From positions 124,001-188,000 of the forward strand of contig NZ_BLVP01000007.1 in NCBI RefSeq assembly GCF_013340305.1: DNA of 64,000 bases, written 5' to 3'. This DNA comes from Desulfovibrio psychrotolerans. Lineage in GTDB: Bacteria; Desulfobacterota; Desulfovibrionia; Desulfovibrionales; Desulfovibrionaceae. Position 1 is the stretch's first letter. Every line of letters starts with the position of its first letter. The position numbers and the translations under genes are program-made. Below are positions 27,046-36,600 of the stretch, piece after piece. Under the pieces are notes generated by a model. It made no database searches. It had not been told where the DNA came from and worked only from the letters and a program-made list of their open reading frames with translations.

Positions 27046-27963
27046 ATGGATTCTGCATCGGACATACCCGGCAGTCCGGTGGCATGGAACGGAGTATTCC
27101 TTACCGTGCCCAAGGACTGGACCCCCGCGACCATTGAACCCAGATATATCTCGTTCACACGCAACGCCACGGCCACGCTCGAATGCAAGTGGAGCCCGGA
27201 AACAGGCACCATCTCGCTGCCGCGTAAGCGCAAGGCCCTTGAAAGACAGATGAAGCGGGCAGAAGGATTCACCTTCGCCCCGCAAGCCATTCCGCCGCAC
27301 TGGCTGCGCGCGCTGGAGCGGCTTTCCGCAGACTTCGAAATTCTTCCCTTTGCCCACGCGCTGGGCACCGGCGCGCTCTGTCTGCACCGGCCCACCAACA
27401 CGTCCCTGCTCCTGAACTGCTACATCCGGCCGGATGAACCGCAACACGACCTGCATGCCGTTCTCGCCAGCCTCGGCGTTTCCGCCCCCGGCACCCCCGT
27501 CCCCTTTGCCATTCAGGACATGCAATTCACCGTTCCCGCAGGATACGTGCTGCAAAAAGCCGAATTCAACCCCGGCAACACCTGCCTGCGTTTCGCGCGT
27601 GAGCGGTGCACTCTTACCGTGCAGCGGCTCACCCCGGCCAACGTCGTGCTGCAGGGGCGGCCCTTCCGGGCGTGGATTCAGGAAACGCAGGATGTCCCGC
27701 TGTCTCACATCCGCAAAGACAAAACCACCCTGCCGCAAGGGGCGCACAAGCGCTACCTGTGGCGGACTACCCCGCGTCCCTCGCTGCTGCAACGGCTCAC
27801 CAGCTTCAGGAACGGGCTCAAGTCCGCCCGCGCCATGCAGGGCACAGCATGGGTCGCGGACGAAGAGAACAAGCTGCTGCTGGTAACGCACGAATCAGCC
27901 ACCACCAGCCACTGCGACGAACAGGCCTTCCGCACCCTGTGGCAGAGCGTGCGCGTGTTCTGA
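27046..27963 (+). CDS. Hypothetical protein with an apparent internal duplication
   Basis: A 305-residue protein I do not recognise. Two stretches look related: VAWNGVFLTVPKDWTPA (about 12-28), continuing to a WSPETG segment, and FAIQDMQFTVPAGYVLQ (about 151-167), continuing to QRLTPA. Each has a hydrophobic strand, a TVP motif and an aromatic residue, then a further strand pair. It could be a two-lobed beta-rich domain. No signal peptide or membrane segment is present. CAGGAAAGGCCC precedes the ATG. It is convergent with larC, with only nine bases between them. Confidence 0.65.
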   Translation: MDSASDIPGSPVAWNGVFLTVPKDWTPATIEPRYISFTRNATATLECKWSPETGTISLPRKRKALERQMKRAEGFTFAPQAIPPHWLRALERLSADFEILPFAHALGTGALCLHRPTNTSLLLNCYIRPDEPQHDLHAVLASLGVSAPGTPVPFAIQDMQFTVPAGYVLQKAEFNPGNTCLRFARERCTLTVQRLTPANVVLQGRPFRAWIQETQDVPLSHIRKDKTTLPQGAHKRYLWRTTPRPSLLQRLTSFRNGLKSARAMQGTAWVADEENKLLLVTHESATTSHCDEQAFRTLWQSVRVF

Positions 27964-27972
27964 TGCCGCGCC

Positions 27973-29175
27973 CTATTCCGGGGAACCGTCCCCCGGAGTC
28001 TCCTGCCCGAACAGCATGGCACGCAGTTCGGGCAGGCTGCGCCCTGTTTTGCGTGCAAAGGCAGCCATAGCCTCGTGCTCCGGCCGCGAGACCGCCACAT
28101 CGCCCAGCGCATACTCCTTGGTCGCCAGCGGCCCGAGACTCGTCTCGCGTACCCCGCCGCGCCGCCGCACCAGCACGCGCTCCACGCGGGTGCGGCGTAT
28201 GCCCAGCGTGTGCGTATGCCGGAAAAAGGACTCCTGCACCCCGGCCAGCCGCGCAGGCTCGCACAGCACCCGCAGCACGCCGCCGGGCCTGTTCTTCTTC
28301 ATCACCCCCGGCAGATACAGCACATCCAGCGCCCCCGCGTCCATGAGCACCCCAAAGCAGTATCCCAGCTCCTCGCCGGAAAGGTGGTCAATATTGCTTT
28401 CCAGTTGCACCACCTCATCACGCTCCAATCCCTCCTCAGCACCGGCAACTCCGCAGGCAGCGCGGCATGGCTGCGCTTCCAGCAGCAACACCCGCAGGCC
28501 GCCGCCTGAATCACGGCTGCCGTAGCCCAGCCCGCTGCGCAGCAGCACCCCTTCCGGCCCGTCGGCAAACCGGTCCGCCATCGCATCCACCAGCAACGCC
28601 CCCGTGGGTGTTATCATCTCCTGCGTGAACCGGGTGGGATACACGGGCTTGCCCTCCAGCAGACGCAAGGTCGCAGGGGCAGGCAACGGCATGGTACCGT
28701 GGTCGCACTCCACAGTGCCCGTGAACCACGGCAGCGGCGAGCAGACCACCTCGCCAACCTCCAGTTGCTCCAATGCCCAGAAGCAGCCCGCCACATCCGC
28801 CAGCGTGTCTATGGCTCCCACCTCATGAAAATGCACCCGTTCCACGGGCACGCCGTGCACAGCCGCCTCCGCCTCTGCCAGACGGCGCAGTGCCGCAGCG
28901 GCACGTCCGCGCACAGCGGCAGAAAGGGGCATCCTCTCCAGAATATCCGTCAGGTCAGCCAGATGCCGCAACGGCTGCGCGTCATCCCACACCACATCCA
29001 TGCGTCTGCCTGCCACTCCGCTCCTGCACACATCATGCACCTCCAGCCGGGCGGCTATGCCCGCCCCGTGCAGCATGTCCTGCAACGGGGCAAAATCCAC
29101 ACCCATATCCGCCAGTCCCGCCAGCACCATGTCTCCGCCCAGCCCGTAGGCACAATCCAGATAGAGTGAACGCAT
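27973..29175 (-). CDS. larC: Nickel-pincer cofactor biosynthesis protein LarC
   Basis: A 400-residue LarC, which inserts nickel into the pincer nucleotide cofactor of lactate racemase-type enzymes. Signatures: MRSLYLDCAYGLGGDM, VHFHEVGAIDTLADVAG (the HFHEVGAxD motif), EMITPTGALLVDA and the C-terminal KKNRPGGVLRVLCEP. It is made as a single open frame, without the LarC1/LarC2 frameshift described in some species. GGGGAAAGGA precedes the ATG at 29175. larB and larE are not in this window. It is convergent with the duplicated hypothetical gene. Confidence 0.92.
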   Translation of the reverse strand: MRSLYLDCAYGLGGDMVLAGLADMGVDFAPLQDMLHGAGIAARLEVHDVCRSGVAGRRMDVVWDDAQPLRHLADLTDILERMPLSAAVRGRAAAALRRLAEAEAAVHGVPVERVHFHEVGAIDTLADVAGCFWALEQLEVGEVVCSPLPWFTGTVECDHGTMPLPAPATLRLLEGKPVYPTRFTQEMITPTGALLVDAMADRFADGPEGVLLRSGLGYGSRDSGGGLRVLLLEAQPCRAACGVAGAEEGLERDEVVQLESNIDHLSGEELGYCFGVLMDAGALDVLYLPGVMKKNRPGGVLRVLCEPARLAGVQESFFRHTHTLGIRRTRVERVLVRRRGGVRETSLGPLATKEYALGDVAVSRPEHEAMAAFARKTGRSLPELRAMLFGQETPGDGSPE

Positions 29176-29480
29176 TCCTTTCCCCATTGTCTGCCAGCGG
29201 AAAAACCACTTCCTCAGACGGTCTGAATAATACAAGGGTCACAGTCCTCACACAAACCTGCCGCCCATATGCACCCCATACGGGCCTTCCATACACCCCA
29301 TATGCGCAATACCTGCGCCCTGCATTCAAAAAAGCGCGCATGAGTGCGCACGGATACGCACGGGTACGCACGGGCACCGGAGCAATCCCCATCGACACGC
29401 AGAACAACCGCTCTCCCGCCGTCCGACACAACAGTGCCGCTACAGCCCCGATACAGCGCTGTGCGGCCGACAAAGGTGCC

Positions 29481-29552
29481 GGGCAAAGCATCAGGGCACG
29501 GCATCTGAGCAAAGCATCTGGGCACACCATCTGGGCAAAGCATCTGGGCACG
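29481..29552. repeat. Tandem repeat of GGGCAAAGCATCT-like units
   Basis: Roughly five imperfect units of 13-15 bases, each containing GGGCA-(A/C)-GCATCTG or a close variant, run from 29481 to 29552. Just upstream, 29348-29376 repeats an 11-base ACGGGTACGCA-like unit. Confidence 0.7.
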
Positions 29553-29603
29553 GCATACTTGCCCATGCCCCCGTTTCTCCCGCTGAAAGGCGAGGAATTT
29601 ATC

Positions 29604-29633
29604 TTGTTTGCCGCGCAAAAACGTGATTATACT
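29604..29633 (+). promoter_or_regulatory. Possible promoter of the CBS-ACT gene
   Basis: TTGTTT (29604-29609), 18 bases, then TATACT (29628-29633). The ATG is about 130 bases downstream. Confidence 0.45.
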
Positions 29634-29760
29634 AAACGTAAAGGAAATGAAACCAAAGGCATATGTGCCTATACCCGCAGCCTGTGCAGTTCCGCCGCGT
29701 TCCGCCGGACAACGTACCGGCGCAACCGGCTGACAACAGGAATTTTTTAGGAGGAACCCC

Positions 29761-30441
29761 ATGCTTATCAGAGACTGGATGACCAGAAACGTCATCACCA
29801 TAACCCCCGAAACGTCCATGATGAAGGCCTCCAAGCTGCTCAAGGAGCACGACATCAGCCGCCTGCCCGTAGTGGATGACGCGGGCCGCGTGGTGGGCAT
29901 CGTTTCCGACCGGGACATCAAGGAGGCCTCGCCCTCCAAGGCTACCACCCTCGACGTACACGAACTCTACTACCTGCTGTCCGAAATCAAGGTCAAAGAC
30001 ATCATGACCGTAGACCCCTACTGCGCCAAGGAACTGGACACGGTAGAAAACGCGGCCGTGACCATGATCGGCAAAAAGATAGGCGGCATGCCTGTGGTGG
30101 ACGAAAACGGCCACATTCAGGGAATCATAACCGACAGCGACATCTTCGAGGTTCTCATCACCATCACCGGCGTGCGGTACGGCGGCGTGCAGTTCGCGTT
30201 TGAACTGCCCAACGAACCCGGCACCCTCAAGCCCATCGTGGACGCCCTGCGCGAATACAACGCGCGCATCGTCTCCATTCTCACCTCCATGGGCAACCGC
30301 GAAGGCAGTGCAGCCTTCCGCGTGGTGAACATCCGCATCATGCCCATGGAACGGGCCATTGAGAACAAGATCGTGGAAGACCTGAAGTCCCGCTTCAAAA
30401 TGCGCTTCTGGGCGCGGGACAACGTGCATCCCCTGAGCTAG
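29761..30441 (+). CDS. CBS-pair and ACT domain protein (AcuB-like)
   Basis: A 226-residue protein beginning MLIRDWMTRNVITITPETSM, the first CBS motif. The second CBS motif starts at about residue 79 (VKDIMTVDPYCAKEL), and a C-terminal ACT-like domain runs from about 145 (FELPNEPGTLKPIVDAL). CBS pairs bind adenosyl nucleotides such as AMP, ATP or SAM; ACT domains bind amino acids. The combination suggests a small-molecule-responsive regulator, but its partner is unknown. AGGAGG precedes the ATG. A perfect hairpin with a U-rich tail follows the gene. Confidence 0.85.
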   Translation: MLIRDWMTRNVITITPETSMMKASKLLKEHDISRLPVVDDAGRVVGIVSDRDIKEASPSKATTLDVHELYYLLSEIKVKDIMTVDPYCAKELDTVENAAVTMIGKKIGGMPVVDENGHIQGIITDSDIFEVLITITGVRYGGVQFAFELPNEPGTLKPIVDALREYNARIVSILTSMGNREGSAAFRVVNIRIMPMERAIENKIVEDLKSRFKMRFWARDNVHPLS

Positions 30442-30459
30442 AACTTTTGTGATAAACCA

Positions 30460-30489
30460 ACGGGGCGCGGCACACGCGCCCCGTTTCTT
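30460..30489 (+). terminator. Rho-independent terminator of the CBS-ACT gene
   Basis: ACGGGGCGCG (30460-30469) pairs perfectly with CGCGCCCCGT (30475-30484) around GCACA and is followed by TTCTT, 18 bases after the stop. Confidence 0.75.
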
Positions 30490-30755
30490 GTGCGGCCCCA
30501 CCTTCGCGCGCAAGGCCTCCCCCGCGCCGCCGACATTTCAGGGGTTGAAATTCCAATTTCTTTGTGGCATGTAAGTCTTCGTTCACAGCGGAGCAGGACG
30601 CCGCCTTCTCCCCCGCTTTCAGGGGAACAGGTCGAGTTCAATTTGTTGCCGTCAACCATTGACAAAACCCTTTGTCCGGTTTTAAGCAAACCATGGTTGG
30701 TATAGAACCACCGTCCTGCTCTTGAACGGATCCGTGTAATCATCTGTGTGGAAAC

Positions 30756-30774
30756 AAGTAGCGGATAGCTACTT
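30756..30774. promoter_or_regulatory. Inverted repeat AAGTAGC-N5-GCTACTT upstream of dsrC
   Basis: The 7-base arms AAGTAGC (30756-30762) and GCTACTT (30768-30774) are perfect inverse complements around GGATA. They lie 83 bases before the dsrC ATG. They could be an operator or a leader-RNA hairpin. Confidence 0.45.
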
Positions 30775-30857
30775 ACTTTGGTTGCCGCGAGCTGAATGGC
30801 TTTCGGCATTGTATAGGCTCGATACATCGCTGAAGAGCATGTCCAAGGAGGACACAA

Positions 30858-31175
30858 ATGGCTAATGTTTCTTTTAAAGGCAAAGATTTCGAAGTTGATG
30901 AAGACGGTTTCCTCTTGCGCTTTGAAGAATGGTCCCCCGAGTGGGTTGACTTCGTGAAGGAATCCGAAGGCATCGCAGAAATCACCGAAGACCATCAGAA
31001 GATTCTCGACTTCCTGCAGGACTACTACAAGAAGAACGGCATCGCACCCATGGTGCGTATCCTTTCCAAGAACACCGGCTTCAAGCTGAAGCAGGTATAC
31101 GAACTGTTCCCCTCCGGCCCCGGCAAGGGAGCATGTAAGATGGCTGGCCTGCCCAAGCCCACCGGCTGCGTGTAG
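30858..31175 (+). CDS. dsrC: Sulfite-reductase-associated sulfur carrier DsrC
   Basis: A 105-residue DsrC, the partner of dissimilatory sulfite reductase. It carries the trisulfide product that the membrane DsrMKJOP complex reduces. The flexible C-terminal arm GACKMAGLPKPTGCV holds both conserved cysteines (residues 93 and 104) with ten residues between them and one residue after the last. AAGGAGG precedes the ATG. The gene is monocistronic, bracketed by its own terminator, and is not next to dsrAB, as is usual in Desulfovibrio. This is the best marker that the host respires sulfur compounds. Confidence 0.97.
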   Translation: MANVSFKGKDFEVDEDGFLLRFEEWSPEWVDFVKESEGIAEITEDHQKILDFLQDYYKKNGIAPMVRILSKNTGFKLKQVYELFPSGPGKGACKMAGLPKPTGCV

Positions 31176-31202
31176 TACGCAACGGCCTTCATGCGATTGC
31201 AC

Positions 31203-31230
31203 GGCGGGAGCTTCGGCTCCCGCCTTTTTT
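31203..31230 (+). terminator. Rho-independent terminator of dsrC
   Basis: GGCGGGAGC and GCTCCCGCC form a perfect nine-base stem closed by a stable TTCG tetraloop and followed by TTTTTT. Confidence 0.95.
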
Positions 31231-31258
31231 CTTTTCCGCTGTCTGGCCGCAGACGCAA

Positions 31259-31293
31259 AACACCCCCGGCATTCCAATCAGTGCCGGGGGTGT
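31259..31293. terminator. Second hairpin, possibly bidirectional terminator
   Basis: ACACCCCCGGCA pairs with TGCCGGGGGTGT around ten bases. AAAA lies on the left and TTT on the right, so it can work in either direction. It backs up the dsrC terminator and can end transcripts from the minus-strand hypothetical gene whose stop is at 31440. Confidence 0.65.
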
Positions 31294-31365
31294 TTGCACG
31301 CATCCCGCCGCATCAGCAATATGTCCGGCGAAATACGTTCGGTGTCATACGTCGTACGCAGGTCC

Positions 31366-31452
31366 GGAGCGGTCAGTGTTCAGCTGTCAGTAAATGCACA
31401 GCTTTCAGTGCTCAGCCTTCAGTGCCCGACGATCAGCGATCAGTGCTCTGTG
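31366..31452. repeat. Degenerate TCAGTG/TCAGC repeat patch
   Basis: CAGTGTTCAGCTGT, CAGTGCTCAGCCTT, CAGTGCCCGACGAT and GATCAGTGCTC-like segments follow each other with periods of about 14-18 bases. The right end touches the 3' end of the hypothetical gene at 31440. Confidence 0.65.
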
Positions 31453-31712
31453 CCGGAATCCGTCTCCAGCAACAGCCTGTTCCACTCTCTCTCCCGCGAA
31501 AGATGTTCGTTCTGCAACGCCGTTTTCACAGAATCCTGCGTACGGCGTACCGTGCCGAAAAGTTCCTCCACGTGCCCCACCAGCGAAACCATGACATCAG
31601 GCGGCACAATAAAATGCCCCTCTTCCGTCCGTTCCACATCCCTCAGGGTACCGGCAAACTCCGCAAAATTGCGCCCTAATCTCTCCAACATCTCGTCCAT
31701 GGAATTTTTCAC
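31440..31712 (-). CDS. Small helical hypothetical protein
   Basis: A 90-residue protein with no recognised domain. The sequence (MDEMLERLGRNFAEFAGTL..., EELFGTVRRTQDSVKTALQ, EHLSREREWNRLLLE) is strongly charged and helical, consistent with a coiled coil. AGGAGG lies seven bases before a GTG at 31712, which decides the start; a TTG-initiated frame upstream would add 42 residues without support. A good promoter sits about 200 bases upstream. It is downstream of the orphan binding-protein gene on the same strand. Confidence 0.55.
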   Translation of the reverse strand: MKNSMDEMLERLGRNFAEFAGTLRDVERTEEGHFIVPPDVMVSLVGHVEELFGTVRRTQDSVKTALQNEHLSREREWNRLLLETDSGTEH

Positions 31713-31913
31713 CACGGCTCCTCCTGAAAATACAATATCGTTCGGCAGTCCCTGTCGTGCCGCTCGGAAAACAGCGTAACGCCGGGCGCATGCGGCGGAA
31801 CATTCAGACCGGGCAGCCATGAAAAGGCAGTTCTGCAAGCCCCTCTTCCGGCAGCCTGCTCCGTGCCATCGTGCACCTGTCCGAGACCCTAGTCAGGAGA
31901 GGTCGGACCAACA

Positions 31914-31942
31914 AGTATATTTTTTTCCCCACCTGCGGCCAA
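31914..31942 (-). promoter_or_regulatory. Promoter for the small helical hypothetical gene
   Basis: On the minus strand TTGGCC (31942-31937), 17 bases, then TATACT (31919-31914). It implies a long leader of about 195 bases before the GTG at 31712. Confidence 0.55.
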
Positions 31943-31996
31943 AGTTAGGAACATTCCCAAACATCCCGACAGGCGGGGCTATGAAAAAAACATCCG

Positions 31997-33235
31997 TCAC
32001 TTGCGCAGCACATTGTCCAGCCACCCCTGCTCCAGCGCCTCCAGCCACTGGGCGGGAATCTCAGGCACTGCCACCGCTCCCAGAACCTCGGTTCCCAGCG
32101 TTGCCGCGCCAAGGTCCACCGCGGCAAAACGCGCCGCCTCTTCCGGCGCAAGCCGCTCCATGTCTATGGCGGGAAAATCCCCCCAGTTCGCAGGGTCCAG
32201 CTTGGAAACCTGCGCGTCGGGCGAAAGCAGAAAATTCATCACCACCAGAGCCCCGTTCACATTGGGCGCATTGAACGGAACAGCGGTAAAATGGGTGTTG
32301 AATATGGACCCTTCCCGCATGACAAACGTCCGCGTCGTAGCCGGATACGTCCCTTCCAGAATTCTGGACTGCGCATGCACCGGATGGTACGCCATCATAA
32401 AATCCACCTCTCCGCGCGCAAAGAGCAGTGCCTGTGCCGCAGGGTCTTTGGGGTACGTCTGCCCGCCCTGCCACAGATACGGTTCAATCTCATTCAGGTA
32501 CGCCCACAGTCTGGGGGCGTTCCGGTCATACAGCTCCTGACTGAACCCCTCCATGTATTGCTCGTGTCCGCCCGTCAGGGCGTAAAACGCCTGCCGCACA
32601 AACGCAGACCCCGTGAAATCCGGCGGCTGCGGATAGGTGAACCTGCCGGGATTCACGCGCACCCACTCCTTCAACGCCTCCAGGGAATCGGGCGGAGTCG
32701 CCGTGCGCGAGCTGTCATATTCCAGAACGAACTGTGCCCTGCCGTATGGCGCCTCATAGCCGTCCACAGGATAGCCGAAGTCCGTAGCCGCCTCCGCAGG
32801 GTCCGCATAAGCCGCAAAATTGGGCAAAAGATGTGTCACCGGGCCGTATAACAGGTCCGCTTCGCGGGCATTGCGAAAGTTCTCCCCGTTTATCCATAAC
32901 AGGTCCATGGTCCCCTGCGCCCTGCCCGCCGCCTTCTCCGCAAGCAGCTTGTTCACAAAAACCGGGGCGTCCATGGGCACACGTTCAAGCGTAATCCCGT
33001 ACCGCCTGAGCACTTCGGGTGCCACATACTCGTCCACCCAGCGGTTGGCGTTGGCCATGCCGCCATACATATACCACGCCACCCGGCTGCCGCGCGCCTT
33101 CTCCAGAATCTCCTCCCAGCTCCCCCCTTCCGGGGCTGCCGCCTGCGGGCGCGCCTTGTCCTCGTCCGCGCCGCACCCGCCCACCAGCAGGCTGCCCGCC
33201 ACCAGCAGGCACAGCAGAACCTTCTTCATCAGCAT
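31997..33235 (-). CDS. YnjB-like ABC transporter substrate-binding lipoprotein
   Basis: A 412-residue binding protein with a lipoprotein signal: MLMKKVLLCLLVAGSLLVGGCG (lipobox GGC). The mature part resembles the YnjB (COG4134) group: DLLWINGENFRNAREADLLYGP, DFGYPVDGYEAPYGRAQFV and FARGEVDFMMAYHP. The ligand of that group is uncertain. No permease or ATPase gene is adjacent, so it is an orphan. GGGAGGG precedes the ATG at 33235 by seven bases; a much longer in-frame extension upstream is spurious. It lies between the helical hypothetical gene and a histidine kinase, all on the minus strand. Confidence 0.8.
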   Translation of the reverse strand: MLMKKVLLCLLVAGSLLVGGCGADEDKARPQAAAPEGGSWEEILEKARGSRVAWYMYGGMANANRWVDEYVAPEVLRRYGITLERVPMDAPVFVNKLLAEKAAGRAQGTMDLLWINGENFRNAREADLLYGPVTHLLPNFAAYADPAEAATDFGYPVDGYEAPYGRAQFVLEYDSSRTATPPDSLEALKEWVRVNPGRFTYPQPPDFTGSAFVRQAFYALTGGHEQYMEGFSQELYDRNAPRLWAYLNEIEPYLWQGGQTYPKDPAAQALLFARGEVDFMMAYHPVHAQSRILEGTYPATTRTFVMREGSIFNTHFTAVPFNAPNVNGALVVMNFLLSPDAQVSKLDPANWGDFPAIDMERLAPEEAARFAAVDLGAATLGTEVLGAVAVPEIPAQWLEALEQGWLDNVLRK

Positions 33236-33611
33236 CCGGATACCCTCCCGTTTTTCCGTGGAACAAATAAAAAAAGCATGGCCCGGCACCTGTATGCCCC
33301 TGCCTTGCTCTACCAACACTTCCGGCATTTCCCGACATTTCCCGGCACTTCCCCGCACGTCCTCCCACATCCTCTCACGTCGAAGCACATCAGTGCACAT
33401 CGGTGTAAACCGGGGACACCGGGGACACCGGGGTACATGTCACACATCAACGATTCAGAGTACGGCAGAGACCCGCCTCACCCCATTGGCAACCACCAAT
33501 CAATGCCACAAATAGGCGACATCGGGCAACATAATAGATAGGCCCAAGAAATCCCGCCCGCACACCGGCACAGGAACTCCCCGGGGCACAGGAACTCCCC
33601 GGATCTCAGCG
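33236..33611. other. Intergenic region with repeats, between kinase 3' end and binding protein
   Basis: This 376-base spacer holds degenerate TTTCCCGGCA-type repeats (33317-33385), a CCGGGGACA repeat (33410-33437) and an 18-base direct repeat of GCACAGGAACTCCCCGG at about 33568-33602 next to the kinase stop. I found no clear terminator or promoter. Confidence 0.5.
33410..33437. repeat. 9-bp tandem repeat CCGGGGACA
   Basis: Two perfect units (33410-33418 and 33419-33427) are followed by CCGGGGTACA. The sequence on the left (33317-33400) is a looser series of CCCGGCATTTCC/CACATC-like units. Confidence 0.7.
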
Positions 33612-36600
33612 TCAGGCGTTACGCTGATACGGCAGGCGAATGGTGAACCGTGTTCCCCTGCCGGGAACTGTATCCAGACTCACCGACCCGCGATGATTAT
33701 TGGTGATGATGAAGTAGGAAACAGAAAGCCCCAGCCCCGTGCCCTCTCCGGCCCGCTTGGTGGTAAAGAACGGCTCGAACACACGCCGGGCCACGGTCTT
33801 GGGCATGCCGGGTCCGTTGTCTTCCACCTCAAACACGGCCATGTCGTCCTGCACCATGGTCCGCACGGTAATGACGGGGTTCTCTATGGGGGGCGAAGCA
33901 TCGCCCATGGCCTGAGCGGCATTTTTGAACAGATTCAGGGCCACCTGCTCTATCTCGGTGCGCACGCAGTGCACAGGGGGCATATCCTCCGCATACTCGC
34001 GGACAATGGTCACGGACTTAAAATCATACCGCTTGTTCAGGTCATAATCGGCCATGGCAAGGTCCAGCGCCCTGTCCAGCAGCTCATCAAGCCGGGCAGC
34101 CAGATAGACAGACTCCCCCCTGCGGCTGAAATCCAGCATGTTGGACGTTATCCGCGCCGCCCGTTCCGCACACTCCCGGATACCCGATAAAAACCGCAGA
34201 ATTCCACGTTCTTCCAAATATTTCCGCACATCGTCCAGCGAAACGCCCACCTGCTCGGCGGCAGTCCTGTTCGCGGGCAGCTCCGGGTCGAGCCTGCGAT
34301 GAACATTCTGATATCCCTGAAGAATACCGCCAAGCGGATTATTTATCTCGTGGGCCATCCCTGCCGCCAGACCACCCACAGAAGCCATTTTCTCACTCTG
34401 CACCATCATGTCTTCCATGCGCTGGCGCTCCGTTATATCCAGCGCAAACGAAACAATCTGCGGCAGCCCTTCCGCACTGGACATGAGCGAACAATGCACC
34501 AGCACGGTGCGCAGTTCATCGTCCTTTCGCCGCATGGTCCACTCGCGGCTCGCGTCCTCGCCTTCCTGCAGGAAAAGATGCAAGAATCTGGTGAATTCAC
34601 TCAGATCTTCGTCCCGGAACAGCAAAGAAAAAGCCGTTCCCGGCATCTCCTGCGGCGCATACCCGAACAGGGCTGCAAACGCCGGATTCACATACACAAA
34701 ACGCCCTGTGGCATCGCATATGGAAAGAGCAACGGGCGCCTTTTCCACAATACTGCGCAGATGCTGTTCGCTCCTCGCCAGCGCAGCTTCCACCTGCTTG
34801 CGCCGCGTAACATCGTAAAGTGACAGGAACAACCGTGTGCTTCCGTCCATTTCAATGGGCGCGGCATGCACCTCCACATCCTTCTCCTGCCCGTCCGCCG
34901 TGCGTTGCCGTGTTTCCAGAACATGCCCGCATGTACGCAGGGCGCGCCGGTACAAGGCCCGCACGGCAGCCTCGCCTGCCACGTGCAGGTCCCACAGGCT
35001 CATATTCAGCAGCGCGCTCCTGTCATGGCCAAAAAATTCCACCGCCGCGATGTTGGCGTCCAGAATGTCTCCCGTCTGCGGGTCAGCCAGCAGCTTGGCA
35101 AACCCCACATTCTCAAACATGCCCCGGTACAGCGACTCCTGCACATGCAGGGCCTCTTCCATCCGCTTGTGGCTGATGATGCGCGAAAGGGCAAACGCCG
35201 CCTGCTCAAACAGCGTCTCAAGTGCCTCGTCGTCATAGGCTTCCGCTGCAGAATTGTCATTGCGGGCAAAAAAAGCGCCGAATACAAGCCTGTTGTCCGG
35301 TTCGACAAAAGGCACAAAGCAGCCACGGCCCACAAGCCTTTCCACCTCTCTATCCCCCCCGAAAACAAGGGGATACGCCGCCACATCCGGCATCCGGAGC
35401 GGCTCGGCAAGGGTGCGCACATATTCAGTGTGCAAGGCGTGCTCAATGCCTGCCCTGAGCGGGTCATAGGTCTGCCCGCCTTCAAGGTGCCAGTGAATAT
35501 CCGGTCGCGAACGCTTCTCCATGGTAACAGATACCGTGCACAGGTCCGGTGCGGCAGGCACTCCCGCCGTTCCACCACCATCCTGCCTCCTGTCCCCGTG
35601 TACACCTACGGGACACGAGGGCGAAAGCCCGAACAAGGCAACCACAACAACCGGAGCCTGAACAAATCCACTCGCATTCTTCAGGAAGACAGCCACCACC
35701 TCGTCCACGGTTTCCCTTTCACCCGCCTGCACCACGGTTTCCCGCAGCATCTGCATCTGGCGCGCAAACAGTTCACTGCCGCGCAGGGCTTCCACAGCCT
35801 CCATGCGCCTGCGCGAAAGCTGCACCACAAGCAGCAGGCAGCCGCCGGTCACAACAGAAAGCAACGCGGCTATCCACAACGCGTTTATCCTGTTCCGTTC
35901 CCATCCCGCCAGCAATGACTCCAGCGGATACGCGGCGGCAAAATGCACGGGCCAAACGCCCTCAACGGGCATAACGGCGATAACGTGGGTTTCCACATCC
36001 GTCACCGTGGCCCCTCCCAGTTCCAGAAACTCACGCGGTATGCGGGAAAAAGGGTAGACATCGCGCAGCAGAACAGAGGGAAGGACTGGGGCAGCCTGCC
36101 ACACGGCATACAGGACGCCTCCGGTTCGTGAGGGCACCCGGTTTTGTTGCGAAAGACTCGCCCCTCCCGCCTTGAACAGCGCGGCAAAGGACAGCTCAGG
36201 GCCAAGCACGCTGCCGGCATGAACGCCCATGGGGGCCAACTGCAGTTCTGCCACAGCCACTCCCCGCGTTCCGCCCCTGCCGGCGAGGGTATTGTCCATC
36301 CGCACCGTCCGCCAGACAAGAACAGCGGGCTGCCCGTCATGCCGGTCCGCATCCCACGTCTCGGGACAGGCAAGCAGGCGCGTTTCACCTTCGTCGCCAC
36401 CGTCATCGGGATCAATCCGGGCAAGGTCCGCGCAGGGCTGGCGCGTGGGCACCATGCTGTACAAGATAACGCCCTCTTCCCCGACCACATAAAAATTTCT
36501 CAGCCGGGAAAATTGCATTACACTGAAATGCATGGAAATTTCTTGAAGAAACACAGCAAGGGCACGGTCTGCGCCCCCTTCTGCATCGTTTGCCGGCTGG

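Larger units (their letters stand above)
29176..29760. other. Long repeat-containing intergenic region upstream of the CBS-ACT gene
   Basis: This 585-base spacer holds two unrelated repeat patches (29348-29376 and 29481-29552) and a possible promoter at 29604-29633. An open frame on the minus strand across this region looks like a GC-rich artefact without a ribosome site. Confidence 0.55.
30442..30857. other. Intergenic region upstream of dsrC
   Basis: This 416-base spacer holds the CBS-ACT terminator, a perfect TTGACA at 30659-30664 (17 bases upstream of only TTAAGC, so uncertain as a promoter) and an inverted repeat near 30756-30774. DsrC is among the most expressed proteins in sulfate reducers, so a strong promoter must be here even though I cannot place its -10. 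Confidence 0.5.

Noticed and set aside
26740-27891. Minus-strand frame of about 383 codons over the duplicated hypothetical gene
   Set aside because: No ribosome site or protein pattern. The plus-strand gene has both and better codon use, although neither side has a known family, so confidence is moderate.
30659-30687. TTGACA with a downstream -10 as the dsrC promoter
   Set aside because: The -35 is perfect, but the hexamer 17 bases later (TTAAGC) is a poor -10, so it is noted in the spacer entry only.
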